Part shown: in pieces, positions 8,748-17,147 of the stretch | Layout: every line of letters starts with the position of its first letter | Numbering within the stretch: the stretch's first letter is position 1 | Virus record (IMG/VR): IMGVR_UViG_3300042558_002764 | Location: 1 to 64,000 of that record | Strand: one strand, 5' to 3' | Length of the DNA: 64,000 bases | Source of the DNA: a virus | Notes under the pieces: model-generated | Told to the model about the DNA's origin: nothing | Database searches by the model: none | What the model saw: only the letters and a program-made list of their open reading frames with translations | Made by a program: the position numbers and the translations under genes

Positions 8748-9443
8748 TTATAAGGACCATTCTCCCTCACCACCCAATAAAATATTTTGAATATCTTTTA
8801 GTGTGGTAGAATCAATTTCTTTAATTGACTTAATATTAATATTAGATTGTACTAATAGTGTATTAAATTCTTTCTCTATTTTAACACAAACTTTTTTACT
8901 TGGTTTTGAATTGATTATTTCTGGGTGGTCCGTAATCATCACGTCAACGTAATCCCATACTTTATTATATTCTGTAACAAATTTTATGTTAGGACAAGTG
9001 CATCTTGTTTTTGATAGAAAAAATAAAGTAGACGGAATAACTAACCCACCTTCTCTAGTTATGATAATAAATTCGTGTTGTGGATTATCTATAATTAATT
9101 TATTTAATGTCTCTACAGCAGAATTAACAACCTCATTTGCGTACCCAAAAATCTCTAATGTACATTTTTCATACATAAATTCTTCTAATGTAACTTGTTT
9201 TTTGACCGTAACTAATTTTGTATCTTCCTCTGATTCAAGAAAAGAATCTTCATTAAAGTCAGGATTAAATTCTAATTCAGCTTGTTTAACTTCTTCTTCA
9301 GGAAACTTAATCCAATTTTCTAAATCATAGTCTTTAACCTCAATCGGTTCATTGTCTTCGTCAGCAAAATATTTTTGGAATGTGTTTTCTATTTGCCCAA
9401 AATAATCTCTTAATACATTATCTATTGATACCCCTATCTTCAT
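8748..9443 (-). CDS. HAD-fold protein lacking the usual nucleophile
   Basis: A 231-residue protein resembling phage HAD-type nucleotidases. The N-terminus KIGVSIDNVLRDYF aligns with motif I (DxDGVLxD), but the first Asp, the nucleophile, is Ser6; Asp8 is kept. Motif II would be FIIITREGG, with Thr in the usual Thr/Ser position, and VMITDHPEI resembles motif IV. An acidic insertion occupies residues about 50-75. The missing nucleophile argues against phosphatase activity. It may be a binding or regulatory protein, or may use a different chemistry. The 5' end overlaps a 56-residue gene by 26 bases. Confidence 0.65.
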   Translation of the reverse strand: MKIGVSIDNVLRDYFGQIENTFQKYFADEDNEPIEVKDYDLENWIKFPEEEVKQAELEFNPDFNEDSFLESEEDTKLVTVKKQVTLEEFMYEKCTLEIFGYANEVVNSAVETLNKLIIDNPQHEFIIITREGGLVIPSTLFFLSKTRCTCPNIKFVTEYNKVWDYVDVMITDHPEIINSKPSKKVCVKIEKEFNTLLVQSNINIKSIKEIDSTTLKDIQNILLGGEGEWSL

Positions 9444-9588
9444 CTTCTACAACTTTATAAATTTTTAGTAATTCTTTTTTTGTTAATTTTTTTACTTCAC
9501 TAAAATATTCTATAGATTCTTCCAGTGAGTCAGATTTAAATTTATTTATGGCTTCACCATTTTTATTTATTAATTTAAAAGTTTTCAT
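9418..9588 (-). CDS. Small phage protein, 56 residues
   Basis: A short frame from ATG at 9588 to TAA at 9418. The protein begins KTFKLINKNGEAINKFKSDS and continues SLEESIEYFSEVKKL, then ELLKIYKVVEDED. The alternating pattern (beta hairpin with Asn-Gly turn, then Glu/Ser-initiated helix with a Phe) is typical of small conserved phage proteins, and every codon fits coding use in this window. It starts three bases from the end of the phoH gene and overlaps the HAD-like gene by 26 bases. The function is unknown. Confidence 0.65.
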   Translation of the reverse strand: MKTFKLINKNGEAINKFKSDSLEESIEYFSEVKKLTKKELLKIYKVVEDEDRGINR

Positions 9589-9590
9589 AA

Positions 9591-10346
9591 TTAATTTTTT
9601 CTTTTGGTGTTTGGTATTCTTCCCTCGGCAAGAGCCTTTTCGTAGTTATCAATAATCTTAATAAGTAATGGGTCTCTAACAATATCATTTCTATCAAACT
9701 TAAAGTGAAACATTTGGTCATCTTCACCTAAAATTTCTTTAACAAAAAAGTCTAAAGCCACATACTTTTCATTGATGTCGTTTTGTCTTGAATCTCCAAT
9801 AATAGTAATTTTAGAACCTTCACCAAAACGAGTAATTGTTGTCATTAATTGTTTAATGTCAGCGTTTTGCATTTCATCACAGATAATATATGAGTGTTTA
9901 AAAGTACGACCCCTCATGTAAGCAATGGGTTCAAATTTAATAGTGCCGTTGTCAATTAACATTTTAAGTGTTCTACCGTCCATCATCTCAATTAAATTAT
10001 CTAAAAAAGATTCCATAAATGGTTGTACTTTATCTTTTTCAGAACCAGGTAAAAACCCTAAGTCTTCACCAGAAGTCTCAAGAGGCTTCACTAAAACTAT
10101 TCTTTTAACTTCACCCTTTTGTAATGCTTTAACTGCTGCCCAACAAGCGGTAAATGTTTTAGATGTTCCTGGAGGGCCGACAATTGTAGAGATTCTAGAA
10201 TCTTTTATACCATTAAAAAGTTCGTATTGTTTTTCTGATAATTTAACATTTTTATAGGAACCAAATTCTTTATTAATTGATTCGTTGTTTAAATACTCAT
10301 CATAAACCTCTTGTGTATTAATTTTACGTTTTTTTTGATTTGTCAT
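9591..10346 (-). CDS. phoH: PhoH-like P-loop ATPase
   Basis: A 251-residue protein with the full PhoH core. Walker A GPPGTSKT lies at residues 57-64, VKPLETSGEDLGFLPG follows, and Walker B YIICDEMQNA lies near residue 155. ITRFGEGSKITIIGD corresponds to the conserved motif after it. PhoH proteins are ATPases related to RNA helicases, common in T4-like phages, with a role that is poorly defined (RNA processing or phosphate stress have been proposed). The N-terminal extension of about 35 residues is basic. It sits between the sugar-nucleotide enzymes and a 56-residue gene. Confidence 0.9.
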   Translation of the reverse strand: MTNQKKRKINTQEVYDEYLNNESINKEFGSYKNVKLSEKQYELFNGIKDSRISTIVGPPGTSKTFTACWAAVKALQKGEVKRIVLVKPLETSGEDLGFLPGSEKDKVQPFMESFLDNLIEMMDGRTLKMLIDNGTIKFEPIAYMRGRTFKHSYIICDEMQNADIKQLMTTITRFGEGSKITIIGDSRQNDINEKYVALDFFVKEILGEDDQMFHFKFDRNDIVRDPLLIKIIDNYEKALAEGRIPNTKRKN

Positions 10347-10382
10347 AAAAAATTATATTAAATTTTTGGAAAAAGTATATGA

Positions 10383-11318
10383 TTACTTCCTAATTTTATT
10401 ATAGTTACCCTCAAACCATTCTATAGTTTCTTTTAAACCTTCATATAAAGGTGTGAATTTAAAATTTGGTAAATAATTTTTAATTTTACTATTGTCGCTT
10501 GGTTTTCTAAATTGTCCGTCTGGTTTTGAGGTATCCCATATAACCTCACCCTTAAAATTCATAATTTCAACAATTACGTCAACAATTTCTTTAATCGATA
10601 TTTCTTCGGATGTCGATAAAATTATTGGTTCGTTTTCAGTGTAATTATTTAAAACCCATTCAGATAAAATGGCAACATCTTTATTGTATATAAATTCCCT
10701 TAATGGTTTACCTGAACCCCATATAGTTAAAGGTGTTTTAGTTTCTCTAGCAATATAACATTTATGTATTATGGAAGGAATTACATGTCCGTTTTCAATA
10801 TCAAAATTATCATTTATACCATATATGTTTGTTGGTATAACTGATTTATAATTTAATCCATATTGTTCTTTGTAAGCTCTTATTTGAATGTCAGCCATTC
10901 TTTTAGAGTAAGCGTAAGCATCATTAGAAAAATGTGGTGGACCTAAATGTATTTTATTCTCTGTTAAGGGATACTCAACGTTGTCAGGAAAAACACATGT
11001 TGAAAGGAAAACAACTAAATCTTTTATGTTGTGTTTTCTACATGATTCAATAACATTTGTATTTATCATGATGTTATCATAAAAAAATTCTCCCTTATAT
11101 CTCATGTTTCCACCAACGCCACCTACTTTAGCTGCGGTATGGATAACCTTATCAACAACAAATTCTTTTTGTATTTCTTTATTTGTATAAAAAGAAAAAA
11201 TTTCGTCAACAGATTTTTGGTCTCTTAAATCACAAACTTTAGAATTTAAGGCAATTAAATTACCTTTAAACTGTGAACCCACCAAGCCACTTTGTCCTGT
11301 AACTAATAATCTACCCAT
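10383..11318 (-). CDS. fcl: GDP-L-fucose synthase
   Basis: A 311-residue short-chain dehydrogenase of the epimerase/reductase type. Gly8, Gly11 and Gly14 in LLVTGQSGLVGSQ form the NADP-binding loop. STCVFPDNVEYPLTE carries the Ser/Cys catalytic region, and YAYSKRMADIQ holds the Tyr-x3-Lys pair. GSGKPLREFIY is the family signature of GDP-fucose synthase. It converts GDP-4-keto-6-deoxy-mannose to GDP-L-fucose by 3,5-epimerisation and 4-reduction. The preceding gene makes its substrate, and the two genes share one base (ATG/TAA junction at 11318), implying tight coupling. Confidence 0.93.
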   Translation of the reverse strand: MGRLLVTGQSGLVGSQFKGNLIALNSKVCDLRDQKSVDEIFSFYTNKEIQKEFVVDKVIHTAAKVGGVGGNMRYKGEFFYDNIMINTNVIESCRKHNIKDLVVFLSTCVFPDNVEYPLTENKIHLGPPHFSNDAYAYSKRMADIQIRAYKEQYGLNYKSVIPTNIYGINDNFDIENGHVIPSIIHKCYIARETKTPLTIWGSGKPLREFIYNKDVAILSEWVLNNYTENEPIILSTSEEISIKEIVDVIVEIMNFKGEVIWDTSKPDGQFRKPSDNSKIKNYLPNFKFTPLYEGLKETIEWFEGNYNKIRK

Positions 11319-12373
11319 TAAACATTTCTATTTCTCATAATACCTAGCATTACCTCTGATGGTATGTCTAATATATTTTGTTCTATTTCATTCTCTTCTA
11401 CTTTATAATGTTCTAACCAATATTCAATCATTTCATCTAACATTGTCTCAAAAGTATATTTTGGGTCCCAATTTAACTCATCTCTTAACTTACTTGAATC
11501 CCCCTTTAAATCATGTAATTCTTCAGGTCTAAAATGTTTATCATCAATAACAACATATTTTCTAAAATCCAAGTTTAATTTGGAAAATGTGTATTCACAT
11601 AATTCTTTTACTGAATGTGAAACACCTGTAGAACATACATAATCATCTGGTTTATCAGATTGTAACATTAACCACATAGCTTCTACATAATCTTTTGCGT
11701 GACCCCAATCTCTGGTAGCATCAAGATTACCTAAATGTAAATTATTTTGTAATCCTAATTTAATTCTAACTGCAGCTTTAACAACTTTATTAGTTACAAA
11801 ATTAGTTCCTCTTCTAGGGGACTCGTGATTAAATAATATACCGTTCCATATTTTCATACCATATGAATTTCTATAATTCTTACAAATGTTGTAAGAAAAA
11901 ACTTTAGCACAACCATATGGTGATACAGGATTCAATGGTGTCGTTTCTCTTTGATACCCATCATCGTCTATTGAATTACCAAACATTTCTGAAGATGATG
12001 CTTGATAAATTTTTGAATGTGGTGAAACCATCCTTACAGCTTCAAGTAAATTTAATGTACCTAAACCAGTAGCGTTAGCCGTGTATATTGGTTGGTCAAA
12101 ACTAACTCTAACATGGGATTGTGCTGCTAGATTATATATTTCATCAGGTTGTACTTTTTGTAAAACTCTAACTAAAGATGCCATATCAGTTAAATCAGCG
12201 TACTCTAAATTAATTTTACCTTCTGAGAGTAGGTGTTCTATTCTAGTAGATTGTGTTTCAGATACAGAATTTCTTTTTACGGTACCCCATATCTCATAAT
12301 CTTTATTCAACAAAAATTCTGCTAAATAAGAACCGTCTTGTCCGTTAATACCCGTTATTAAAACTTTTTTCAT
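11318..12373 (-). CDS. gmd: GDP-mannose 4,6-dehydratase
   Basis: A 351-residue protein of the usual length. Gly8, Gly11 and Gly14 in ITGINGQDGSYLAEF bind NADP. LAAQSHVRVSFDQP and SSSEMFG are hallmark segments (catalytic Ser/Glu), and PYGCAKVFSY contains Tyr-x3-Lys. HESPRRGTNFVTNKV is the Gmd signature. It dehydrates GDP-D-mannose to GDP-4-keto-6-deoxymannose. With the adjacent synthase it provides GDP-L-fucose, feeding the GT10 and GT11 fucosyltransferases in this window. It is the second gene of a run that starts with fucosyl and methyl transferases upstream. Confidence 0.95.
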   Translation of the reverse strand: MKKVLITGINGQDGSYLAEFLLNKDYEIWGTVKRNSVSETQSTRIEHLLSEGKINLEYADLTDMASLVRVLQKVQPDEIYNLAAQSHVRVSFDQPIYTANATGLGTLNLLEAVRMVSPHSKIYQASSSEMFGNSIDDDGYQRETTPLNPVSPYGCAKVFSYNICKNYRNSYGMKIWNGILFNHESPRRGTNFVTNKVVKAAVRIKLGLQNNLHLGNLDATRDWGHAKDYVEAMWLMLQSDKPDDYVCSTGVSHSVKELCEYTFSKLNLDFRKYVVIDDKHFRPEELHDLKGDSSKLRDELNWDPKYTFETMLDEMIEYWLEHYKVEENEIEQNILDIPSEVMLGIMRNRNV

Positions 12374-12406
12374 TATTAATTTTTTGTGTTAATATATTTA
12401 TTATTT

Positions 12407-13165
12407 TTAAAAATTCATTTTATTGTTTATTACGGATGTTAACCTATCCCAAAAACTCGTATAAATTAACGATAACTCAAAATTATTTTTAATAAAAGGT
12501 AACATGTTATTATATGTCTCAAGATTTAATTTTTCAATTATTCCCTTAAATTCATCGACACTGTTAAACTCTAAAAAACCCCTCTTATCAAAATAATTAC
12601 CAATATTACCACACCCCCAATATATTGGTACGGTTCCAGTAACTAAACAATCGATTATTTTTTCTGTAAACAAATTATCTATTTTTTCATTTTCTATAAT
12701 TAAAGAAAACATATAATCTTTAAATGCGGTAATTTTATTCTCAACTGGATTATATCCATGACCATAAGTGTCCATAGGGGTTAACTTACTATCAATTATT
12801 TTATGTCGAAGTTGATGTCCCTCAGTTTGACGTTTGTTGGAAGCTACAATTGATAAAATTTTTGTTTTATCATGAATACCCCTATCAGATTCATTTATCC
12901 AACAAGAACCAAAAGGAAATAATTTACTATTTTCACATTCTTCTAATACTTTTGTATTCCAACTTAAAATTAAATCAAAATTATTTTTAAATGAGGGTAT
13001 TTGGTTTACTATCCCCATGATAGAGGGTGGTTCTATTTGGACCATGACTTTATAATCAGCATTTTCATCGTAATTAAAACTATCAAAAGAAATACTAACT
13101 TTTTTATTAAAATATAAATCGTTATGTAGAGTACCAAAAGTAGAAGCTTTTATATTATTTTCCAT
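12407..13165 (-). CDS. Fucosyltransferase family 10 (alpha-1,3-type)
   Basis: A 252-residue protein. The donor-binding signature of GT10 is clear: FSLIIENEKIDNLFTEKIID followed by GTVPIYWGCGNIGNYFD, which in known enzymes binds GDP-fucose. The N-terminal half (FDLILSWNTKVLEECENS, then FGSCWI) fits the acceptor domain. It is shorter than bacterial FucT enzymes (about 400 residues) because the C-terminal repeat tail is absent. It lies next to gmd and fcl, so the donor is likely GDP-L-fucose; the acceptor is not known. Confidence 0.82.
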   Translation of the reverse strand: MENNIKASTFGTLHNDLYFNKKVSISFDSFNYDENADYKVMVQIEPPSIMGIVNQIPSFKNNFDLILSWNTKVLEECENSKLFPFGSCWINESDRGIHDKTKILSIVASNKRQTEGHQLRHKIIDSKLTPMDTYGHGYNPVENKITAFKDYMFSLIIENEKIDNLFTEKIIDCLVTGTVPIYWGCGNIGNYFDKRGFLEFNSVDEFKGIIEKLNLETYNNMLPFIKNNFELSLIYTSFWDRLTSVINNKMNF

Positions 13166-13180
13166 TTTTTTTACAAATGC

Positions 13181-13711
13181 CTATTTTATTGCTTGAATGT
13201 TTAAACTCATTAAAATACCATTCTCTTTATCCATATGAGGCATATATGCCTGTGAAAAATCATCAATATTAGAATGTTCCGATTCTCTCCAATCCCATAT
13301 TTTGACATCAGTAAAACCAATTTGTTCTAAGTCTTCTTTTAAAGTGTTGTAATCAAACCCAACATAATGATAATTGTGTTCATAACTTTGTCCACCATAT
13401 AAAAACCCCATTAATTCTCTTAAAGAAGTACCATTTTTATATTGTAAAAAAACTTTTTCTAAATCAGGTACAGATAGTTTTATAATTCCACCTTTTTTTA
13501 ATATTTCATACCATCTTTTTAATACTGTGATATATTCATGTCTACTAAAATGTTCTAACACATGACAAGCATAGATTTCATCTGCACTAGATGGATTGAA
13601 TTGTGAAAGTGTTTTTATATCATCAACTACGTCACAATCTAAATTTTCTCGTATATCTATGTTTATATAATTTTTTATAATTTTTGTCCCGCAACCTAAG
13701 TGTAATTTCAT
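13181..13711 (-). CDS. SAM-dependent methyltransferase (type 11)
   Basis: A 176-residue class I methyltransferase. KLHLGCGTKIIKNYINIDI is motif I, with the acidic IDIRE end of beta 2 binding the SAM ribose. CHVLEHFSRHEY is the post-II motif common to type 11 enzymes, and LKKGGIIKLSVPD is motif III. It is compact and lacks an extra domain. Placement between a fucosyltransferase and a GT-A-like gene suggests that it methylates a sugar or lipid intermediate. The first residues start directly at the fold, so no leader is present. Confidence 0.8.
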   Translation of the reverse strand: MKLHLGCGTKIIKNYINIDIRENLDCDVVDDIKTLSQFNPSSADEIYACHVLEHFSRHEYITVLKRWYEILKKGGIIKLSVPDLEKVFLQYKNGTSLRELMGFLYGGQSYEHNYHYVGFDYNTLKEDLEQIGFTDVKIWDWRESEHSNIDDFSQAYMPHMDKENGILMSLNIQAIK

Positions 13712-13715
13712 ATTT

Positions 13716-14393
13716 TTAAGTATAATAATTGTGTGATTTTAATTGTCTATGTATAGTTTCGTTTTCTTTAACTTCATACTGAATGTCGTTTAATAAGCAA
13801 TACACGGTTAGATACCTTTCAAAATGGTGTGCAAAATAATTAGAATCATTATTATCCAAATAAACAGGGTAAAACCATTCCATAAAATTTCTAAATGTTT
13901 CAGTTTTTATTAAGACATCCCCAATACTAAACCATTTGTCTTGTATAAATTTATTATAATGTTTTTCTATTAAAAATTGTAGATTAAAACCTAATTTATT
14001 TTTTATATAATCATTAAATTTATGATGTTCTGGAAAACCAGTGTTAAAATAAAAATTAAAATTAAAACCCATAGATGATTTAATATCGTAACTAGTTTGA
14101 TTATTAGGTGTTAAAATGTCAACATCGTAATCAATTAATCTAATGTAATCTGAATTTAAAGATGTGTTTTTAAATATGGAATACCACCCACAGTATTGTA
14201 AACAATGCTTATTGTTTTCTATATTATCAGATAAATTTCTAGATATAATTACATTCTCTAGACCTTCAATTTTGTCAACCTCATTAAAACCTAAAAAAAC
14301 AAAATAATGTTTACCTAAACAGTCATACCTAGTATTTTCAATACTATTCAAAATAAAGTTTTGGTCGTGGCAAAATATGTATGTAGTAACCAT
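13716..14393 (-). CDS. Putative GT-A-like glycosyltransferase
   Basis: A 225-residue protein. It starts with a beta strand (TTYIFCHDQNFIL) and has a DYIRLIDYDVDILTP segment near residue 82 in which DYDVD resembles a DxD metal site. A later FAHHFERYLTVYCLLNDI fits the acceptor-binding end of small GT-A proteins. I recognise no exact family. It is one base from the next gene upstream (14394) and four bases from the methyltransferase, so it is part of the same operon. A glycosyltransferase role is inferred from the DxD-like site and the neighbours. Confidence 0.55.
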   Translation of the reverse strand: MVTTYIFCHDQNFILNSIENTRYDCLGKHYFVFLGFNEVDKIEGLENVIISRNLSDNIENNKHCLQYCGWYSIFKNTSLNSDYIRLIDYDVDILTPNNQTSYDIKSSMGFNFNFYFNTGFPEHHKFNDYIKNKLGFNLQFLIEKHYNKFIQDKWFSIGDVLIKTETFRNFMEWFYPVYLDNNDSNYFAHHFERYLTVYCLLNDIQYEVKENETIHRQLKSHNYYT

Positions 14394-15020
14394 TTAAATA
14401 TTAATAAATTTTTTATTATTTAATTTTTGTGTGTGAACATTATGTGGTAGTTTAACGTTATTAGCATCAAAAACCGATGGTAATACATTAATGTACTTAT
14501 TATCCACAAATATTAAATTTGTAAAATCAGTTTCAGCGTATAAATAATAACCTTTTTCTTCTCCTAAATTTTTTAAACATGTTAAAGATGCACTATAAGC
14601 ATAAGTTTCATCCCAAACATGGTTTTCATCATATTCCAACGCTACAGATTCTTCGTGTGAAAAATTTGAGTTATACTCTATAATGACTACGGATGGTTTA
14701 TATGTCAATTCTTTCCAAACCCAATAATCATTACCATCGATATCTATAGATAGTAAATCTAAATTTTCAGGTACTTCATATTTTTTTAATAAAAAGTTTA
14801 TATTGTCTTTTGTTATAAACTCATTTTTTACATTACCTTGTGGGTTTGATATACCTTCCATTTGTAACCCATTCCACCCAATGTCTAAAAACATTCTAAT
14901 ATTAGATAACCAATAACCGTCACCTGCACCAAATTCTACAGCGTACTTGCTATTGACACCTATTTTTTCAAAAATACTATGTAGTATTTTACTTTCCCCA
15001 TTTTGTGAATAATCTGTCAT
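14394..15020 (-). CDS. FkbM-like methyltransferase
   Basis: A 208-residue protein. YAVEFGAGDGYWLSNIRMFL is motif I for SAM binding, DLLSIDIDGNDYWVWKEL is the FkbM-type core (Asp-Ile-Asp-Gly), and PSVVIIEYNSNF closes the sheet. FkbM enzymes O-methylate sugars or polyketides. The family is common in glycan clusters. The N-terminus DYSQNGESKILHSIF is a known start of this subfamily. It sits next to a second FkbM gene and a GT-A-like gene, supporting sugar O-methylation. Substrate unknown. Confidence 0.75.
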   Translation of the reverse strand: MTDYSQNGESKILHSIFEKIGVNSKYAVEFGAGDGYWLSNIRMFLDIGWNGLQMEGISNPQGNVKNEFITKDNINFLLKKYEVPENLDLLSIDIDGNDYWVWKELTYKPSVVIIEYNSNFSHEESVALEYDENHVWDETYAYSASLTCLKNLGEEKGYYLYAETDFTNLIFVDNKYINVLPSVFDANNVKLPHNVHTQKLNNKKFINI

Positions 15021-15050
15021 ATTTAATTTTTTAATTGTTTATTATTATTA

Positions 15051-15647
15051 TTATTTTTTATTATTAATAAAAAGAGCGTTACCCCAATTACTGTTTTCGG
15101 GGTATATTGAATCAAGTTCAAAAGAGTATTGTTTAACATAATTCTCTATTTTATCTAAATTACTACAATCTTCATATAATTCTGAATTTATATATTCGAC
15201 ATATATGTAATCTAATTTTTTTAAAAAATCACCAAAGCCTTTTAATACTTGAATTTCATAACCTTGTGTATCTGAAACTAACACATTAAAATTATTAATA
15301 TCAATACCCAAAGAATCAAATCTTTTTATTTCAACACTTTCAGTATGATTAAATTGTATAGAAGTAAATTGTGATAAATGATTTAAAGGTTTAAGAAAAG
15401 ATGATGACTCACCGTTATTTGAGGCGATATTTATATTTTTTATCTCATCCCTATCACCTAAAGCAAAATTATAACAAATAAAATCTGGGTTATTTTTTGT
15501 TAATAAATTGAACACATCTTTTATGGGTTCAAAACACATAACATTATTTGTATATTTTCTAAATAAACTAGACTCTTGGCCTGTATTAGCACCTACCTGT
15601 ATTATACCCCTTATTTCTTTAATTTTCTCCAATACTTCGATTTCCAT
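15051..15647 (-). CDS. FkbM family methyltransferase
   Basis: A 198-residue protein. GIIQVGANTGQESSLFRKY is motif I, VMCFEPIKDVFNLL holds the acidic ribose-binding end, and FNVLVSDTQGYEIQVLKGF is the FkbM hallmark (Asp-x-Gln-Gly-x-Glu). The length is typical of the FkbM domain alone. It is probably a SAM-dependent O-methyltransferase acting on a sugar. It is not closely similar to the adjacent FkbM-like gene at 14394, so the two probably act on different positions. Confidence 0.82.
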   Translation of the reverse strand: MEIEVLEKIKEIRGIIQVGANTGQESSLFRKYTNNVMCFEPIKDVFNLLTKNNPDFICYNFALGDRDEIKNINIASNNGESSSFLKPLNHLSQFTSIQFNHTESVEIKRFDSLGIDINNFNVLVSDTQGYEIQVLKGFGDFLKKLDYIYVEYINSELYEDCSNLDKIENYVKQYSFELDSIYPENSNWGNALFINNKK

Positions 15648-15660
15648 TTTTATAATATAT

Positions 15661-15700
15661 AAAAATTTTAGTTAAATTAAAGTCTAACTAATTTTTATTT
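15661..15700 (-). terminator. Weak hairpin after the GT11 gene
   Basis: The arms TTAGTTA (15668-15674) and TAACTAA (15685-15691) can pair across a ten-base loop, with T-rich sequence on both sides. It lies between two minus-strand genes and may attenuate transcription. AT-only pairing makes this doubtful. Confidence 0.3.
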
Positions 15701-15709
15701 TTTACATTT

Positions 15710-16468
15710 CTAACACCATTCATTCGGTATTAAATCATGAGTATTGTGGTTTATTGCCTTACCGAACCAATTTTTTGGTGTTATAACCATTTTGTTAGGG
15801 TTTGTGTTTAACCATGCACCCCACCATGAAAAAGATGAATTAGCTATTATATTATTTTTACATAGACTCATTAACCATAAATCGATATAGTCTTTTTCGC
15901 CCTCAATAAAAATAAATTGTGGTCCTTTAAAATTTTTTTTACACCATTCTATGTCGTTTGAAAAAACTAAAAAAATTGTTTTTTTATCAAAATTAGAAAT
16001 AGCTTGATTATAATATTCGATACTACAAATTGGGTGGTGTTCTGGTAATCCTAAATAATCACCTCTTCTAATATGAATTGAACAGGTTTTTTCGTTTAAA
16101 AATTTACCATATTTTTCATATATTTCTTCTTTAGATTTTTCATCTATCGCATATAAATTTAATATTTGTTCACGATTATGTAAAAAATATTTTTCACTTT
16201 GAAAGTATCCGTACAACTTTAAATTTGTTGTGTACGGTATTTTAGAATAATGAAAAAAAGGTTCTTGATAAGTTTTATTACAATTTGTAATACCGAATTT
16301 TACGAATCTAAAAATATTTTCAGTGTAAGAATTTATTGGTTGGTGAGCATTTGAAGCTTGGGTTACTTCGAATACGGATTCGTCATTATTATCTAAAGAC
16401 AATGAATAAGTTGTAGCTATTTGGAACATCTTGTTACCTAACCCACCTATTAAGTTACACGTTATCAT
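15710..16468 (-). CDS. Alpha-1,2-fucosyltransferase (GT11)
   Basis: A 252-residue protein with all GT11 motifs. IGGLGNKMFQIATTYSL stands at the start, CSIHIRRGDYLGLPEHHP (residues about 128-145) is the donor-binding HxRRGDY motif, and ANSSFSWWGAWLN near residue 213 is the family's C-terminal signature. GT11 enzymes transfer L-fucose from GDP-fucose in alpha-1,2 linkage. With gmd and fcl 3-5 kb downstream, donor supply is encoded in the same region. The length is normal for bacterial GT11 proteins. It overlaps the next glycosyltransferase gene by 14 bases. Confidence 0.9.
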   Translation of the reverse strand: MITCNLIGGLGNKMFQIATTYSLSLDNNDESVFEVTQASNAHQPINSYTENIFRFVKFGITNCNKTYQEPFFHYSKIPYTTNLKLYGYFQSEKYFLHNREQILNLYAIDEKSKEEIYEKYGKFLNEKTCSIHIRRGDYLGLPEHHPICSIEYYNQAISNFDKKTIFLVFSNDIEWCKKNFKGPQFIFIEGEKDYIDLWLMSLCKNNIIANSSFSWWGAWLNTNPNKMVITPKNWFGKAINHNTHDLIPNEWC

Positions 16469-17147
16469 TATATTTTTGTTTTACGTAATCTATTTCTTCA
16501 TTTATATTTTTATTGTATCTACTACTAATTTGAAATTGGTGTATTCTATTACTTATTAAAATATCACTAACTACCTGTGGTAAACCATATTTTTTATATA
16601 AATGGTAATAATACTCACAATCCATTAACATTGTTAAATTCTCATCAAAAAAAACAATTTCTTCATTAATAAAGGAAAGTACTGAAGGTGAACTAATTGT
16701 GTTAACACCATACAATATTTGGTCATTCCAAGAAGGTACCATTTCCCTGTTAAAAGTAAGACCATCATTTGTGTGATTACAACCATTAACTAACCATTTA
16801 CAGTTGGTTTCTTTAAATGTATTGTGTATTATTTGTAATGCGTTATCGTCCACAAATAGGTCATCCTGGAACATTACTTTTATAATTTCCCCATCAGCAT
16901 TTTTTATGGCTATATTTGTATTAGCAGGACCATTGCCTCGGTCATACTCATTTTTAATATAAACAATATCAAAAAATATATTATAAGATTCTACAAGTTT
17001 TTTGATTCCATCATCTACACTATGGTCAGAAATAATAACGTTAAAATTTTTAAAACTTTGTGTTTTTATAGAATTTAATAAAGCCTTTAAATAATGCAGA
17101 CCATTACCATACTGTTCCCAAGTGGGTATGCAAATACTTATTTTCAT
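16455..17147 (-). CDS. Glycosyltransferase family 2
   Basis: About 230 residues. KISICIPTWEQYGNGLHYL is the opening strand and loop of GT2. NVIISDHSVDDGIKKL continues the donor half, and KVMFQDDLFVDDNAL carries the Asp-Asp metal site near residue 90. I place the start at ATG 17147 because it forms an ATGA overlap with the stop of the upstream gene. An ATG four codons further upstream would extend deeper into that gene. The donor and acceptor are unknown. Stop-start coupling on both sides indicates a single operon. Confidence 0.82.
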   Translation of the reverse strand: MKISICIPTWEQYGNGLHYLKALLNSIKTQSFKNFNVIISDHSVDDGIKKLVESYNIFFDIVYIKNEYDRGNGPANTNIAIKNADGEIIKVMFQDDLFVDDNALQIIHNTFKETNCKWLVNGCNHTNDGLTFNREMVPSWNDQILYGVNTISSPSVLSFINEEIVFFDENLTMLMDCEYYYHLYKKYGLPQVVSDILISNRIHQFQISSRYNKNINEEIDYVKQKYNDNV

